Below, in pieces: positions 11,772 to 24,449 of a stretch of DNA of 64,000 nucleotides. The notes beneath the pieces are model-generated. The model was not told the DNA's origin. It did no database searches and saw only the letters and a program-made list of their open reading frames with translations. Within the stretch, counting starts at the first letter, position 1. Each line of letters opens with the position of its first letter. The DNA comes from Mactra quadrangularis (lineage: Eukaryota; Mollusca; Bivalvia; Venerida; Mactridae). The stretch spans positions 10,664,001 through 10,728,000 of the forward strand of contig CM046304.1 of assembly GCA_025267735.1 (NCBI GenBank). Reading direction: 5' to 3'. The position numbers were made by a program, and so were the translations under genes.

Positions 11772-13725
11772 GGCCCGGTTTCACGAACGCTCTCATGACT
11801 TAAATAAATTTAAGATTGTCTTAAATATTTTGGCTGTAACTATGAGTATCTTATAACATATTTTAAGTTGATTTCACGAAGCCTTTCTTACATAAGTATA
11901 AATTTAGGGTTGGTATAAGCGACCTAAACTTAAACCAACAAAATTACCTTAGAGCACTAAATGTCCAACGTTTTTAATTGATGGACTCTTTAGCGTAAAC
12001 GGTTAGACTGTTGTGCTTGAATCATTGTTTTTGTCTGGCATAGGTTCGAACCGTGAATATAGACTTTGACGATTTTGTTCCATTCTTTTTTTATTTTTGT
12101 CAATCATTTGTGTTTCCTTATTATGCACAATTATCTTACCTACACTTCATTGCTGTACTTGTAGAGTTAAGGATTTTTCGAAATTACAATAGTGTGCATA
12201 GATTGAATAATAAGTGATAAGTAGGTAATAAGTGGAGGATGTCAGGGTATAGTTATAAGATTCATACGAAATCTCATATCTTTTGGGTCATTATCTAAGT
12301 TTGGAGACGAGCGTTATTTAATTTGAACAACAAAATCTGCAAAATTTCAATAAAAACTATGATGCCCGTTTTGGCTAACTTAAAAATAAGGTTGTATGTC
12401 AAATGTATTACTAGCATGTGATATAAGTACCCTTTGCTAAATATTTGGTTTACAACTTTTTGAATTGGTGAAAATGTTCCAGGCAGGCACACAAAAGCAT
12501 TACTTGAATTGTAGTGCACGGATCAGTCAGTTATTGCCCGTTAGGTAAAGTGACAACTATTCCTTTATTAAACAGTTCGAAAATCGCTTATAATGGCTTT
12601 TGACGAATGATATCCGTCTTACAATATGCTTGACATTATCTTACTGTCTTACAATAGGTTTGACATTCGCGGATTGGCTGGGCAGTGTGTTTAAAATGCA
12701 CTGCATGTCTTGCAAGAGTATGGTGGTTAAAAACGTTTACATTACCTATTTTTAAAATGGTTCGACTTTCATTACTTGCATCGAAATAACTGAACTGTGA
12801 ACAGTCATAGCTTGTAGATTTTAACAGTAACTTGTAATATAAATATATTACAAATTATTGTAAAAATCTACAAGCTATGAATCTTAAATAAAGACATAAT
12901 GAATGAATTTAGCATAGTTGATATGTCATGCCTCGTAAACAAAAATGCTGAATATAGGTGTAAATATTTAAGCGAAAAGGCAACGAAACCACATTTATTG
13001 TTGTTTTATACATGTAAATATTTTTATGGTAAGTATTGAATAAAGGTATGATTGCAATGTGTTAAAATATGATAATAATAATATAACACCGTTGGATTAC
13101 GGTGCAATTTGGTGACGAATGCGTATTAAAATTAATGGAATTGAACAAATTAATTAATCAATTTTCTGTTGGAATGATTGTCATTTCTAAAATCTTAACA
13201 GAATGACGATCGAAATTGATATTAAAGTATTTATTAGTTTGAATCTGCTAGTTTTATTATTATATATATAATAATACAGAAACTCAACTCCGCCATCACT
13301 TAGTCTTGAAGTAGTGCAGAAACTGTCATACTCCATCTTATACGTAAGGGGACGAATAAATTTAACGATGAAATGAATCGTAGCAGTTGAAAATCTGTAA
13401 CTCTGATAAATTACATTCTATCTCCCGACATACTTCCTAAACCACACTAAGTGTTCTTTCGTCGCCGTCGTCTAGGGACTCTATAGCCAGTCAAACATAA
13501 ACTTTAGACAGACGTTTAACCATTTGTTTATATTTAAGTAATGTTTACATTTGGTTTAATCTACCCATTCACTCGATTAAATTTTCACTCATAACTTAGA
13601 CTATTTAAGAACGGATTAAATTGTAAAATGTTTGTAAAACGCACTTTAACTTAAAAATACTAAAAATAAAAAAATTAAGATTAATCTAGAAATTTAAGAT
13701 AGAAATGCGTTCGTGAAACCGGGCC
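11772..13725. mobile_element. 1.95-kb non-autonomous TIR transposon, Harbinger-like
   Basis: Bounded by GGCCCGGTTTCACGAACGC and its exact reverse complement GCGTTCGTGAAACCGGGCC, flanked by the trinucleotide CAG on both sides. Unit 3 shows the probable empty site (AATCCAGGTGG near 23050). A three-base target duplication with GGGCC-type ends fits PIF/Harbinger-like elements; that family call is inference. Subterminal sequence is rich in TTAAATTTAAG-like strings at both ends. The interior has no transposase-like frame (the 74-codon minus-strand frame at 12295-12519 is unremarkable), so mobilisation would need an enzyme made elsewhere. A long hairpin lies inside it. Confidence 0.8.
12805..12880. 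repeat. Internal hairpin
   Basis: An inverted repeat with arms that start ATAGCTTGTAGATTTTAACA and end TGTAAAAATCTACAAGCTAT, separated only by an AT-rich centre near 12842. Arms are about 34 bases with a few mismatches. It lies within the 1.95-kb TIR element and could be a remnant of a smaller foldback insertion. Confidence 0.75.
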
Positions 13726-15010
13726 CAGGTGGTGACATACATCACAGATCAAGGTAAAAGTCATGGTTAAAGTAAAATACATGAGAAGTTGTTTAAAAAC
13801 TCTTAGAATCATTATGATGATCATGTTATGTTCGAGATGGGACTGGGGAAATTGTTATTATTCTAATTAACTCGATAAAATCTATGACAAATCTATCATA
13901 ATAATTGACACTTTATACTGAACCGATAGAACTTGCATCACTCTCAACATTTTGTTCTGGAGTTTGATATTTATGACCATCAACTGACCAAAAAAATACA
14001 CACAGCCTGGTAGACTTTTGGCATGTTGATAGAAAAATGCGCTTTTAGGTGGAATTGCATCATAAGATATTTGCTTAAAGGCAAAAAATCATTGAGTCGT
14101 CAAAATCGTCTAAAAGACCGTTCCTGGCATACATAATTATGACAAATATCTCGAGTGTTTTAAAATCTTGATCATTTATGTCTGACAAATATTAACTTAG
14201 CTTTTTTTAAGAGTGACATGACAACCATTTAAAGCGTGAAAGAAAAACTTTCTATTACTTTTAGAATCTTCTCTTGGTTACAAGAGGCAGTCATTCAAAA
14301 AATATTGTGAATTATAGAGCCTGTGGTTTAAGATTAGAAGGTTTTATGGCGCCAATCATCATTTTTTCATAGCTAGAAGTTTTGTCTACATTAATCATTG
14401 CTCATTACTTAAAGAATTCGTTTATTTCTTACTTTCAGACGTGAAAACTGAAACACCACTTGTTTCCAATATCTTGTTAGATATTATAGTAAAATATGCA
14501 ATGTAATGACATTAACAAAATATTCCAGGTATGAAATTTGTTATACAGACAGAATCTCTACATTATATTATCAGAGAGTCACTTAGAATTCTCGCCATAT
14601 CATGATTTAACATTATATCATATAATAAAAATAGTGTAATTGTCAGGTTTAATTATCAGCTAATGATTGTAGACACCATGTTCTTATAATTGTAGTTGTA
14701 ATTGTGACCAGTTTTATACCATCAGGATATATATTTTAACACTATATGAATTATGATTTATACAATATTGCCACCTGTTCTCAGAGTGCCATTACTTTGT
14801 TATTTTGTATGTGTAACAATGCGATATTTTGTTGGTTTTATCAGAAGGCAGTTGATCTATTGGTATCATGTAGTGTAATTCCGTAAATGTTTTTATTGTA
14901 ACACGGAAGACAGTGTGGTTTTTACAACGATACACAAACTACTACTAAACTTTTCTCCTATCTGCATTTTTATTCTAAATATTGTTATATATACCTAAAG
15001 GTTGACAACT

Positions 15011-15327
15011 TATAGTGCGTACAAAATAACAAAACGTGTTTGGGTAAACATTATAAATGAAACATTCCATTCCAAAGGTAGGCAGTATTGAAAATAAAAG
15101 TTGTATAACTCATTTTAACAATATAAGCAAGGTGGATAACCTACCACCGGGTAACACCCCTTGGTCAATCATGCTTGTAATGGAAGAACTGTTTACCATT
15201 ACACAACAAGACACTCATAAAACATATTAAAATTATATATGTTATTGTCATCCTGAGCATCCCTTGTTGTGGATTAGTTCATTGTATTGTTTATATAAAC
15301 AGTGTGTTGTTTTTGTATGCACTATAG
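15011..15327 (+). mobile_element. Short TIR element, family TATAGTGCGTAC (copy 3)
   Basis: Begins TATAGTGCGTACAAAATAAC and ends TTTTTGTATGCACTATAG, as in copies 1, 2 and 4. It is slightly longer because of a small local duplication around ACCTACCACCGGGTAACACC. Confidence 0.75.
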
Positions 15328-15697
15328 TTTTCATAGTTTAATGTCAACGGTATAGTGTTTACAGATTATAATCGGAATATCAGAGTATACATAGATGGTT
15401 CGTGAAATGTCAAAGTTGAACAATGCAAACATGACTGAATTAAAGCTATCACTGTCATCCACTGTCACATCCAGGAAATGAAATTGTCTAAGAAATAACA
15501 ACAATATGGGTGTCGACTGACTTATAATCATGTACTAAAACTAGTAACTGTCATAATTATAATTCTGTTACATAGGTGATAAAAGAATGTATGTTATATA
15601 TCGTTCACAAAAATGTCATTTGACATAGCATTGATATGATCAGTCATATCATTTAGAACTTTGTAATTAGGAATCTTTCACTAGGGATTTATTTTGA

Positions 15698-15699
<2 letters not shown>

Positions 15700-15751
<52 letters not shown>
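15700..15751. repeat. (AT)n microsatellite
   Basis: About 26 uninterrupted AT dinucleotides. The paralogous site at about 4420 has only a few, so the run expanded after duplication. Confidence 0.95.
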
Positions 15752-15758
<7 letters not shown>

Positions 15759-17284
15759 TGAATGAATACCTTGTTGAAACGATCTGTGTTTGACCTCTAT
15801 AATTATCGATTTTATGGTTCACTAGTTTTGTGAAACCAGTTCTTGTTAAGTAAATTTAGTCGCCGTCGGTTAAAACATATTGAAAATCCATAAAAATTGA
15901 AGATTCGTGTAATTCATTTCACTATATTGTTCAGAATTCTATTTTAAGCCCCATTATCAAATGTAACACTGTCTTTAGACGGCAAAAAAAATAGAGATTG
16001 ATCTATTTCAAACACCTCTTATGAATATTTTATATAAATGCAAATATTGCTTAAATATGTTCGTGTTATTTATTGCATTTCAAAGTGATAGTACGTTCAA
16101 CCGAAGTGGAATTGGGTTGTCAGTACTTGATACATTAGTTTTGATCACAGTTTGTTTAAGATGAAGTATTTGTATTGAAAAAACTACTTCAAATAACATA
16201 ATAAAGCCTTTTAAACTACTTTAGATCAGGTGTATTGATAAAAACATTCTTTAATGCCTATGGGTTGAGGTGTTAATTTTATATAGCAATTATGTTAAGA
16301 AATTAAGAAAATAGCCTCAAACCAACAATATTACAATTACATTGTAAATAGTCCAATAAAATGAATACAACCAAAAAATTGCACCATATGTTATGTTTAT
16401 GAATTTATGAAACAAGAAATTATCTATCTCGTAAGGCTTATCGGAAATCTGATTAAACTCATTTGTTTTATTTTTCTATGATATACAATTTATTTAAGCG
16501 TTAAAGTTACTAAAGTTTTTTTGCTACACCCTCGAAATGTATATTGGATGTTTCTCAATATTTCAACTCATAGTATTTCTCGACTTCTGCAGTGTATACT
16601 TACTTTCCAAACATACAGAAATGTTAATTGGATTAAATCTGTATCACAAAATCATGCAATCAGTGATCTCTTCCATTAAGTGTGAAAACATAAAATAAGT
16701 TATTAGATTTTGTATTAAACACATATACTTCAAACATGTCGGAATTGCATGTTGATCAAGGACTTATCAGAAAACTGACTTAACTTTTTCAAAAAAATGA
16801 TTTCCGTAGATTGTGTTTAGTATCGTACTATTTTTTATCAAACAACGGGAAATTAAATATTTACATAAAGGCTTATCAGAAAATGTCAAAACTTTTTTAT
16901 CAAAAAGAATTGGCTACCCTTGGAGGAAATGTGTAATTTATTGTATCAATGTAATTTATTATAATTAATTACAGTTATAGTTTTAAAGTGTCCTGCTTAG
17001 CCCTCGAATTATGTATATCAACATTTGATAATTCTTCTTAAATACGCAAATAGCTTTGATAATGATTAATAACATTACTGCATTAACCAAAGCGTAAGAA
17101 AAATAAATATCAAAATATAAATCTTCTTCAAAAATTAATTCCCTATACACGTTTTTAAAATGGGAACGAATCGTCTAAATTCAGAAATTTTGGGGACAGA
17201 TCGTCCAATCTCGAATGTGTTCGGGGGTGGATCATCTGGGAGGATAGTCTTGGGGAACAGGTGGTTCATATATAAAAAAGGTAA

Positions 17285-17720
17285 AAGTATTGCACGATTA
17301 CGTCACACTTTGTACCAAACAAGTATGTAAACATACCAGATATACAGTATTGCATCATACCATATCAGTTTGTTTAGATATACTGGGTGGGTGCAAATAT
17401 TGCATTGTACCGTTTTTGTAGGTTAAGACTTACTGAGTAGGTTCAATTATTGCATGGTACAAAACCAGTGAGAAAAGATTACAGGATGGGTTAAAGCATT
17501 GTATTGTACCATTCAAGTATGTTTAAATTTTACGGGCTTGATGCAAATATTGCATGGTACCATTCTTGTATGTCAAGACTTACCAGATGGGGGTAAATAT
17601 TGCATGGTACTATACCGATATGTTAAGATTTGCCGGGTGTTCTCAAGTTTTGCAAATAACTATAAGTGTATGTTATGACTTAGCGGATGGGTTTACGTAT
17701 TAAGTGATACCGTACCAGTA
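17285..17720 (+). repeat. Degenerate 50-bp tandem repeat, second copy
   Basis: Same motif (ATTGCATGGTACCAT with TATGTCAAGACTTACCAGAT linkers) as 6080-6520, with independent substitutions. Confidence 0.8.
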
Positions 17721-18419
17721 TGTTATGTGTATCTCGGTGTATCAAAGGTGGTATATCATTTGTGATTCTGATTTAGCGAATCTGGGTTTATGTAATAATA
17801 TATCAGACTTCTAAATATTGACTATGATATTGATTTACTCCCAGTATTAAGGCATATGTAAAGTTGCAATCCTAGTGCAAGGGTATGTGAATACTTCTTA
17901 TAAGCTAATATTCCAGGAATGCTATGTTAGGTCGGATGGTGTCAGCAAAATAAACATTTTTGTTAATAATACGATAAAACTAATACTAAGTTTGTTTTAT
18001 GTCAATATTGAGGTGACAGTATTCATGACACGTTTCTAAAATATTTCCTATTAATGTCATAATCAGTCTTTTACAATGTCAGTAGCACCGTCCCATCAAT
18101 ACTGTCAGTACTTTGATTTAAAAAAATCGACCAGAATGAATATGAAATTGATGTCCAATCTACAGACATAAAACGTTTAACACTTAAACTTTTACAATAA
18201 AATTTATCTTCAATAAATTACAATGTTCAACAGATTCTATCTTTAAATTATTAAACCACACTTCCATAAATGTATCTATTATTTAAGATTAAAATGTATT
18301 TGGAAAAGGTGTTTTATTAATAAATGTATCATTATTATAAAAAACATTATAAAAACATAATTATTCAATAAGATGTGAGGTACTTATATTCTTGTTAATT
18401 GTACATTTTAGGTATTGAC

Positions 18420-18855
18420 ATTTATTGTTTATGATGTCACATCGCATGTATTAGTTTTAATACTTGTTAATGTCGCGTCAGATGAACCATACATTTATTG
18501 TTTATGATGTCACGTCGCTTTTATTAGTTTTAATACTTGTTAATGTCGCGTCAGATGAACCATACATTTATTGTTTATGATGTCACATCGCATGTATTCG
18601 TTTTAATACTTGTTAATGTCGCGTCAGATGAACCATACATTTATTTTTTATGATGTCACATCGCTTTATTGGTTTTAATACTTGTTAATGTCCCGTCTGA
18701 TGAACCATACATTTATTGCTTATGATGTCACATCGAATGTCTTAGTTTTAATACTTGTTAATGTCGCGTCAGATGAACCATACATTTATTGTTTATGATG
18801 TCACATCGCATGTTTTAGTTTTAATACTTGTTAATGTCGCGTCAGATGAACCATA
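18420..18855 (+). repeat. 73-bp minisatellite, array 2
   Basis: Six copies with the usual GTCGCGTCAGATGAACCATA core. Some monomers have lost the ATGTA of GCATGTATTAG. It ends directly in the third conserved island. Confidence 0.9.
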
Positions 18856-19183
18856 CATTGTAGACAACGTGCAATATAATCCATCATTGTCAACAATTCA
18901 GTTTCCTGTCTTTCAAAGCAACCCGAATGAAGGTAATTCTGAGATCTCACAGTAGTTAGATTAAATTAGGCATGACAATACCACATTACAGGCTGCCAGA
19001 ATGTACGCTTAACTTTTTAAAAGACTATCCCAACGGCATTGATTGTTTCAGGCTAGGTTAACACTGTGGTCACTCAACCATCTTTCGTCATTGAAAATAC
19101 TTTTATCATTATTGATAAAGTAATGTAATTACAATAACTACGGCATCAAAAGAAACTATTTTTTACTATCAGTGTAGAAATAA
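18854..19183 (+). other. Conserved island, copy 2
   Basis: Nearly identical to the islands in units 1 and 3 although the sequence just after it in this unit is roughly 10 percent diverged. That contrast makes this copy the most informative. The AG/GT-bounded 69-nt segment is at 18864-18932. Confidence 0.6.
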
Positions 19184-22100
19184 TGAGGTCTTGTATTTGA
19201 TATTTATACTAACGTGTTTATACTAGATCTATGTTTAGATAGTCAATAGCTCCACATCAGGCCATACCAGCTGGGTTTAACACTTTTCATCACGCAAATA
19301 ATGTCGATTTTTTATTTTTAAAATTAAGTTTTAACAAAGCAGAGTCCTTTCGTAAGAGATAACTGTTTCATCAATACAATGATACACATATGTTAGACCG
19401 CACATAATTGTTTTGTTGGTTGAAATTGTTACTGTCTACAATAACAATTTTGAAGTTCAAACTACATGTATTTAATATGTATTTTTATTCATAAGCCAAT
19501 GACCTAATACCTTAAAAATAAACTGTAAACTTTATCTAGTCTTGTATTGAGCTCCTTCATCGGTTTATAGTTATAAACAATCCATAGCTAAAAAATCAAA
19601 GCACACAAAAATACAACCAACTTGGAGTACTAAAACGCTTTCCATTGACATATTTGTCATTTCTGCACCTGGTTTAGTTTCTGAGATCATTGCGAGGTTT
19701 TGAACGATTCGAGGAGTTTTCAACATGTAGAAATGTGAATATAACAGAATCAACGGAACTTGGTGGATATTACTTTTTATAATAACAATCAGAAAAGCCG
19801 ACTTGACATAAGTTTTGTGTTTTTTGCCACATTTGCTATTTGCAAAACGTTTCTTCGTGACTGTTCAACAATACAGAAAAACAGTGATGCAATATATTGC
19901 AATAGGCCTACGTATTGGTTTTGAGAAGACAAAACAAAGCAGGAACCAATGCACATGCATCTTTATACAAATGCTTTACTTAAAATGGACTACATGTTAG
20001 AAATAGCATATTTTAAATTTTAATTTATTTTAAGTTTTCAACATTATTTTTATCTTAACATTTACATTGTATTTTTACCTTCAAATTACAAATTCTAATA
20101 AAATCTTGAGCAAGGCAAGTAACTAAAACGACTCAGAGAAAACCGAACCGGTAAGAAACCGTCATAATTCGAATTGCTTTATAATTATCTGGCAGAGTAA
20201 AAGTATACATTGTACATATTTTAAAATGTCAATTGTCGGATAGAAGAAAACTTAAATAATATGAATTTTATATGAAATATCTTGGTGTAACCCTGGTATC
20301 AACGTTGACTTGTTCTTTTGTTCTTTTAAAGAAGAAATCGTGTTAATATTATTGTCAATAATTTTCTAGTGAGTAAATGACACAATAATTACTTTAGTTG
20401 ATATAATGAAAGGCATTTTACAGTTCATTAAATTGTGAATGTCATCATGGAAGTGTGTTTGTGTATTTCAAAGTAATTATGAGTACATTCATTGTCTAAT
20501 GTAAAGACATCGTATTTGTATTGATTAATTAATTATGAACAATCAAACGAAAAAGTACCTTGTTTAACATTTCTATAAATCTACAGCTCGTCATACATAA
20601 TACAATGTACTTGGTAGTGGTTACATGTATATAGCATACAATGGTTGATGCATTTAGTACAAACATAGTAAGAGGCCTTCTCTACATGATTTTATTGATC
20701 GATATAATTGTAATAGGGATTGTTGAAAATGTGATTTCATCACACAACACAAAGTAAATATTAATTGATATCTGTAACAATAAGTCTTTATAATGAACAA
20801 CTTGTCTCTATATAATTATAACGCCTACAGAATCCTGTTCAAAAGGCGACATTATCTCAATCAGTTCCCTTATTATCTTGTGACGTGGGGTTGAAGAGGT
20901 AGTCACACTATTGTATGCATTCAACTTTTATCGTAAGTTATCAATATCTTTTATTGACAATTAACTGATTAAATAAGTCTACGTATCCAAGTATCGACCA
21001 CGTGGATTTAGATTCATAATTCTATTGTTATAACCAATTATTGTTGTATTTAATGATGAAGAATTTATCATATGTAGACAAGATTATTTAATATAACTAA
21101 TATTATATAAGAAATAGTTTCATTTCTAGGATATTATTTGTCATGCTTTATTTGTATTACTGTAATTAAGATATAGTTATTACGTAAATTGATTCAGATA
21201 TATTAGAATCAGTCAATGAGAAATATTTAAATTCCTACTTTCGACTAAACCGACATTCTGTTTCACGATTATTCAAATTGTCTTCTGTAATCAATCACGC
21301 AAGCGTCATAACCACAGGTTTGTTTTCAGAACGTTCCTACAAAAGGCCGTCTTTTGGTGATATAATAAATTACAATAGATATAAATACCTAAACATGTCA
21401 ATATGTCATATATTGCGTTGTTCATGATTTTGAATTTAAAAAATCTGACATGACATTGCGTAGAGAATTGTGTGAAACATAAAACAGTTCCACACCGGAA
21501 ACTGAACTTTTAATATGAGTGTTTCTTTATTATTCTTATATAATTATGTATGTTACAACTTACATGTAATGTGTATATCCAGGAATTTCACATATTCCCT
21601 GAAAATAAGGGATATAATGTAATTGTATGGGAGTTCTCATACGGGGCATGAACAAAAGTCACACTTATAGTTTATTATACTAGTTATTGGTATGAATCCA
21701 TAGTAAATTTTCTTTATGTCTGGCAATAATTATTCAGTAGATGTTGAATAGTGAATACTACGAATTTCATGTTAAATGATACATTCCATGCTAAAATAAT
21801 ATGTTTTTTACATAAATAAACCGCCAAACTGATCAGACACGTATGTCACTACAGAATCAATGCAAAATGTTCTCAACAATCTATGACTAATTGACTTAGT
21901 GGCGGTGTTTTATCTTTATAGTACAATGTAGTTTGTATATAGACGGAACAACTGTCTCTTACTCTTTGGTTAGCGATACCAATATATCGATCATATTATA
22001 GAAGTGATTAACAACGAACAAGTGAAAATTTCAATAGAAAATTAATCGAATACAATTACAATACTTGTCAACATTACATACTATCATATGGTACACCATA

Positions 22101-24449
22101 AGGAAATGTCAACAAATTTACCAATTACCAACGATACATGTGACATGCAATATTACAAATACAGTAACTATAGTGATATGTGGTAAATTAACGACAATTT
22201 TGTACTGCAGACAAAATGTTGTTTTGTATTCAGACACAAGATTGTACGTTTCTACTTTATCAGCGTACAAATAACCTTTATAACTTTATATATAAAAATA
22301 CAATGTCATGAAAACAATTGTAAGGAAGCCATATACACTATATGACTGTAAATAACCATTACAAATCATCGTATCCCTCAATATAACTTTTCTAATTGGT
22401 CAAATACTAAATATAGGCGGAGTTTACAATAACCAATAATTATCCTATTAATAAAACAATTGAACTAATCTTTAATATCCAATAACTGATCTACATATCG
22501 TTATTTTCTACTGTTGATAGTTTGCCCACGTATTCATGAAATTAATTACGTTCCCGAAACGGAAAGTAGTTTTCAGACTCCCGCCGATTTGATTCAGATT
22601 TCATCCAGTATTGTGATTTATATTCATCTACGAACCCACAGTCTTCTCGTAATTTAAGAATAAAATACTTTTTGATCACTGATTTCACCATATGTAAACG
22701 AATGCTTGTAGGGGGTATTTAATGAAAAGATTAACTATTTATACATATTTTACGTTGACGGTTTATTGAGGCAAACTTGTATTATTGACTCTATTTGCAA
22801 ATATCCTGCATTAAGTATCATTTTGTTTGGATTGTTTATACTAAATTTCAGTCTGTATTATAACATCTGTACGAGTATTGTATAGCAGAGTTCAATAATC
22901 TTTATTTTCATATCATAACTACTATTTTTTATGTACACACATTGCTTTGAGTATAACTATAACAGTATAAGCACAGCCTATTGACGGAAAAATATGTCTT
23001 ACATGTGACAAAGTCTCCAAACGAGTTATAAATATACACATGCATAAATTCAATCCAGGTGGGTCGATAACTGCAACAATATTTCACTTGAGGATAAAAG
23101 CACCGAATTTGGAACATTTGATCTACATGGTCTACCATTTACGAAAAACACGATTTCTACTTCCAAATTCAAGACGTTCACAATTACTGCGCCTGTGCCT
23201 GGAGCTTATTTTTATTGTTTTAGATCTTATAAGATGAAACTTAATAATTGTTTTGCATACTACAAATGTTAACTGTGTTAGTACATTGTTTGAGATCAGG
23301 TGACATACATCACAGAACAAGGTCAAGGTCATGGAAAAAGTTAAATACATGAGAAGTTTTTTCAAAACTCGTCGAATCATTTGGATTATCATGTAGGGTT
23401 CGAGATGGGACTGAAAAAATAGTTATTATTCAATTAACTCAATAAAATATTAGACAAATCTGTAATCATAATTAACATTTAAGACTCAATCTATAGAGTT
23501 TGCATCACTCTCAACATTCTGTTGTGGTGTTTGATCTTCATGACCATCAACTGACGCAAAATACTAGAAGGCCTTTGGCATATGTTGATAGAAAAATACG
23601 CTCGTAGGTGGAATTGCATCATAAGGTAACGCTCACAGGTAAACAAGTCAAGCTCTGCTTCGTCAACGTTGTCTAAGAGACTGTTTCTGGCATACATAAT
23701 TATGACAAATATCTTGAGTGTTTTGAAATCTTAATCATCTTTGTCTAACAAATGTTAAATTAGCTTTTTAAAGACTGACACGACAACCATTAAAAAGCGT
23801 GAAAGAAAAACGTTCTATTACTATTAGAATCTTCTCTTGGTTACAATAGGCAATAATTAAAAAGATCGTGATTTATAGATCTTGTTGTTTACATTTGAAA
23901 GGTTTTGTGGTATCAATCATCAACTTTTTTATATATAGCTAGACATTTGTCTACATTTATTATTGTTCATAACTCAAAAACTTCGTTTAATTTTTTTCAA
24001 CTTTTCAGACGTGAAAACTGAAACACGAACTGTTTACATTATCATGTTAGATATTATAGTAAAATATGCAAGGTAATGACATTGAAAAAAATATTTCAGG
24101 TATGAAAGTTTTGTTATACAGACATTATCTCTACATTATATCATCAGAGAGTCACTCAGAATTCTTGCCATATCATGATTTAGCATTATATCATATATTA
24201 AAAATGTTGTTATTGTCAGGTTTTATCCTCAGCTAATGATCGTGGACACTAAGTTCTTATAATTGTATGAATACAGTAATTGTGACCAGTTTTATACTCA
24301 GGCTATATATTGTAACATTATATGAATTATAATTGTATACAATATTGCCACCTGCACTCAGAGTGTCTTTACTTTGTTGTTATGTCTGTGTAACAATGTG
24401 ATATTTTGTTGGTTTTATCTGAAGACAGTTGATCTATTTGGTATCAATA

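Larger units (their letters stand above)
15674..17736. repeat. Second copy of the 2.15-kb segment
   Basis: Paralogue of 4391-6543, including the TA run and the degenerate 50-bp repeat. One copy-specific insertion of about 60 bases lies near 16640-16700 (CACAAAATCATGCAATCAGT). Confidence 0.65.
13727..23056. repeat. Tandem segmental duplication, unit 2
   Basis: Paralogous to units 1 and 3 over its whole length. The first 480 bases (CATCACAGATCAAGG onward) match 23290-23770 in unit 3, and the end (TACATGTGACAAAGTCTCCA) matches the end of unit 1 near 11715. It carries the 2.15-kb segment, a six-copy 73-bp array and one conserved island. It lacks the TATACCCCCGC element and LINE fragment found in units 1 and 3, having a deletion near 19430-19450. 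It is the most diverged of the three in its right half. Confidence 0.9.
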
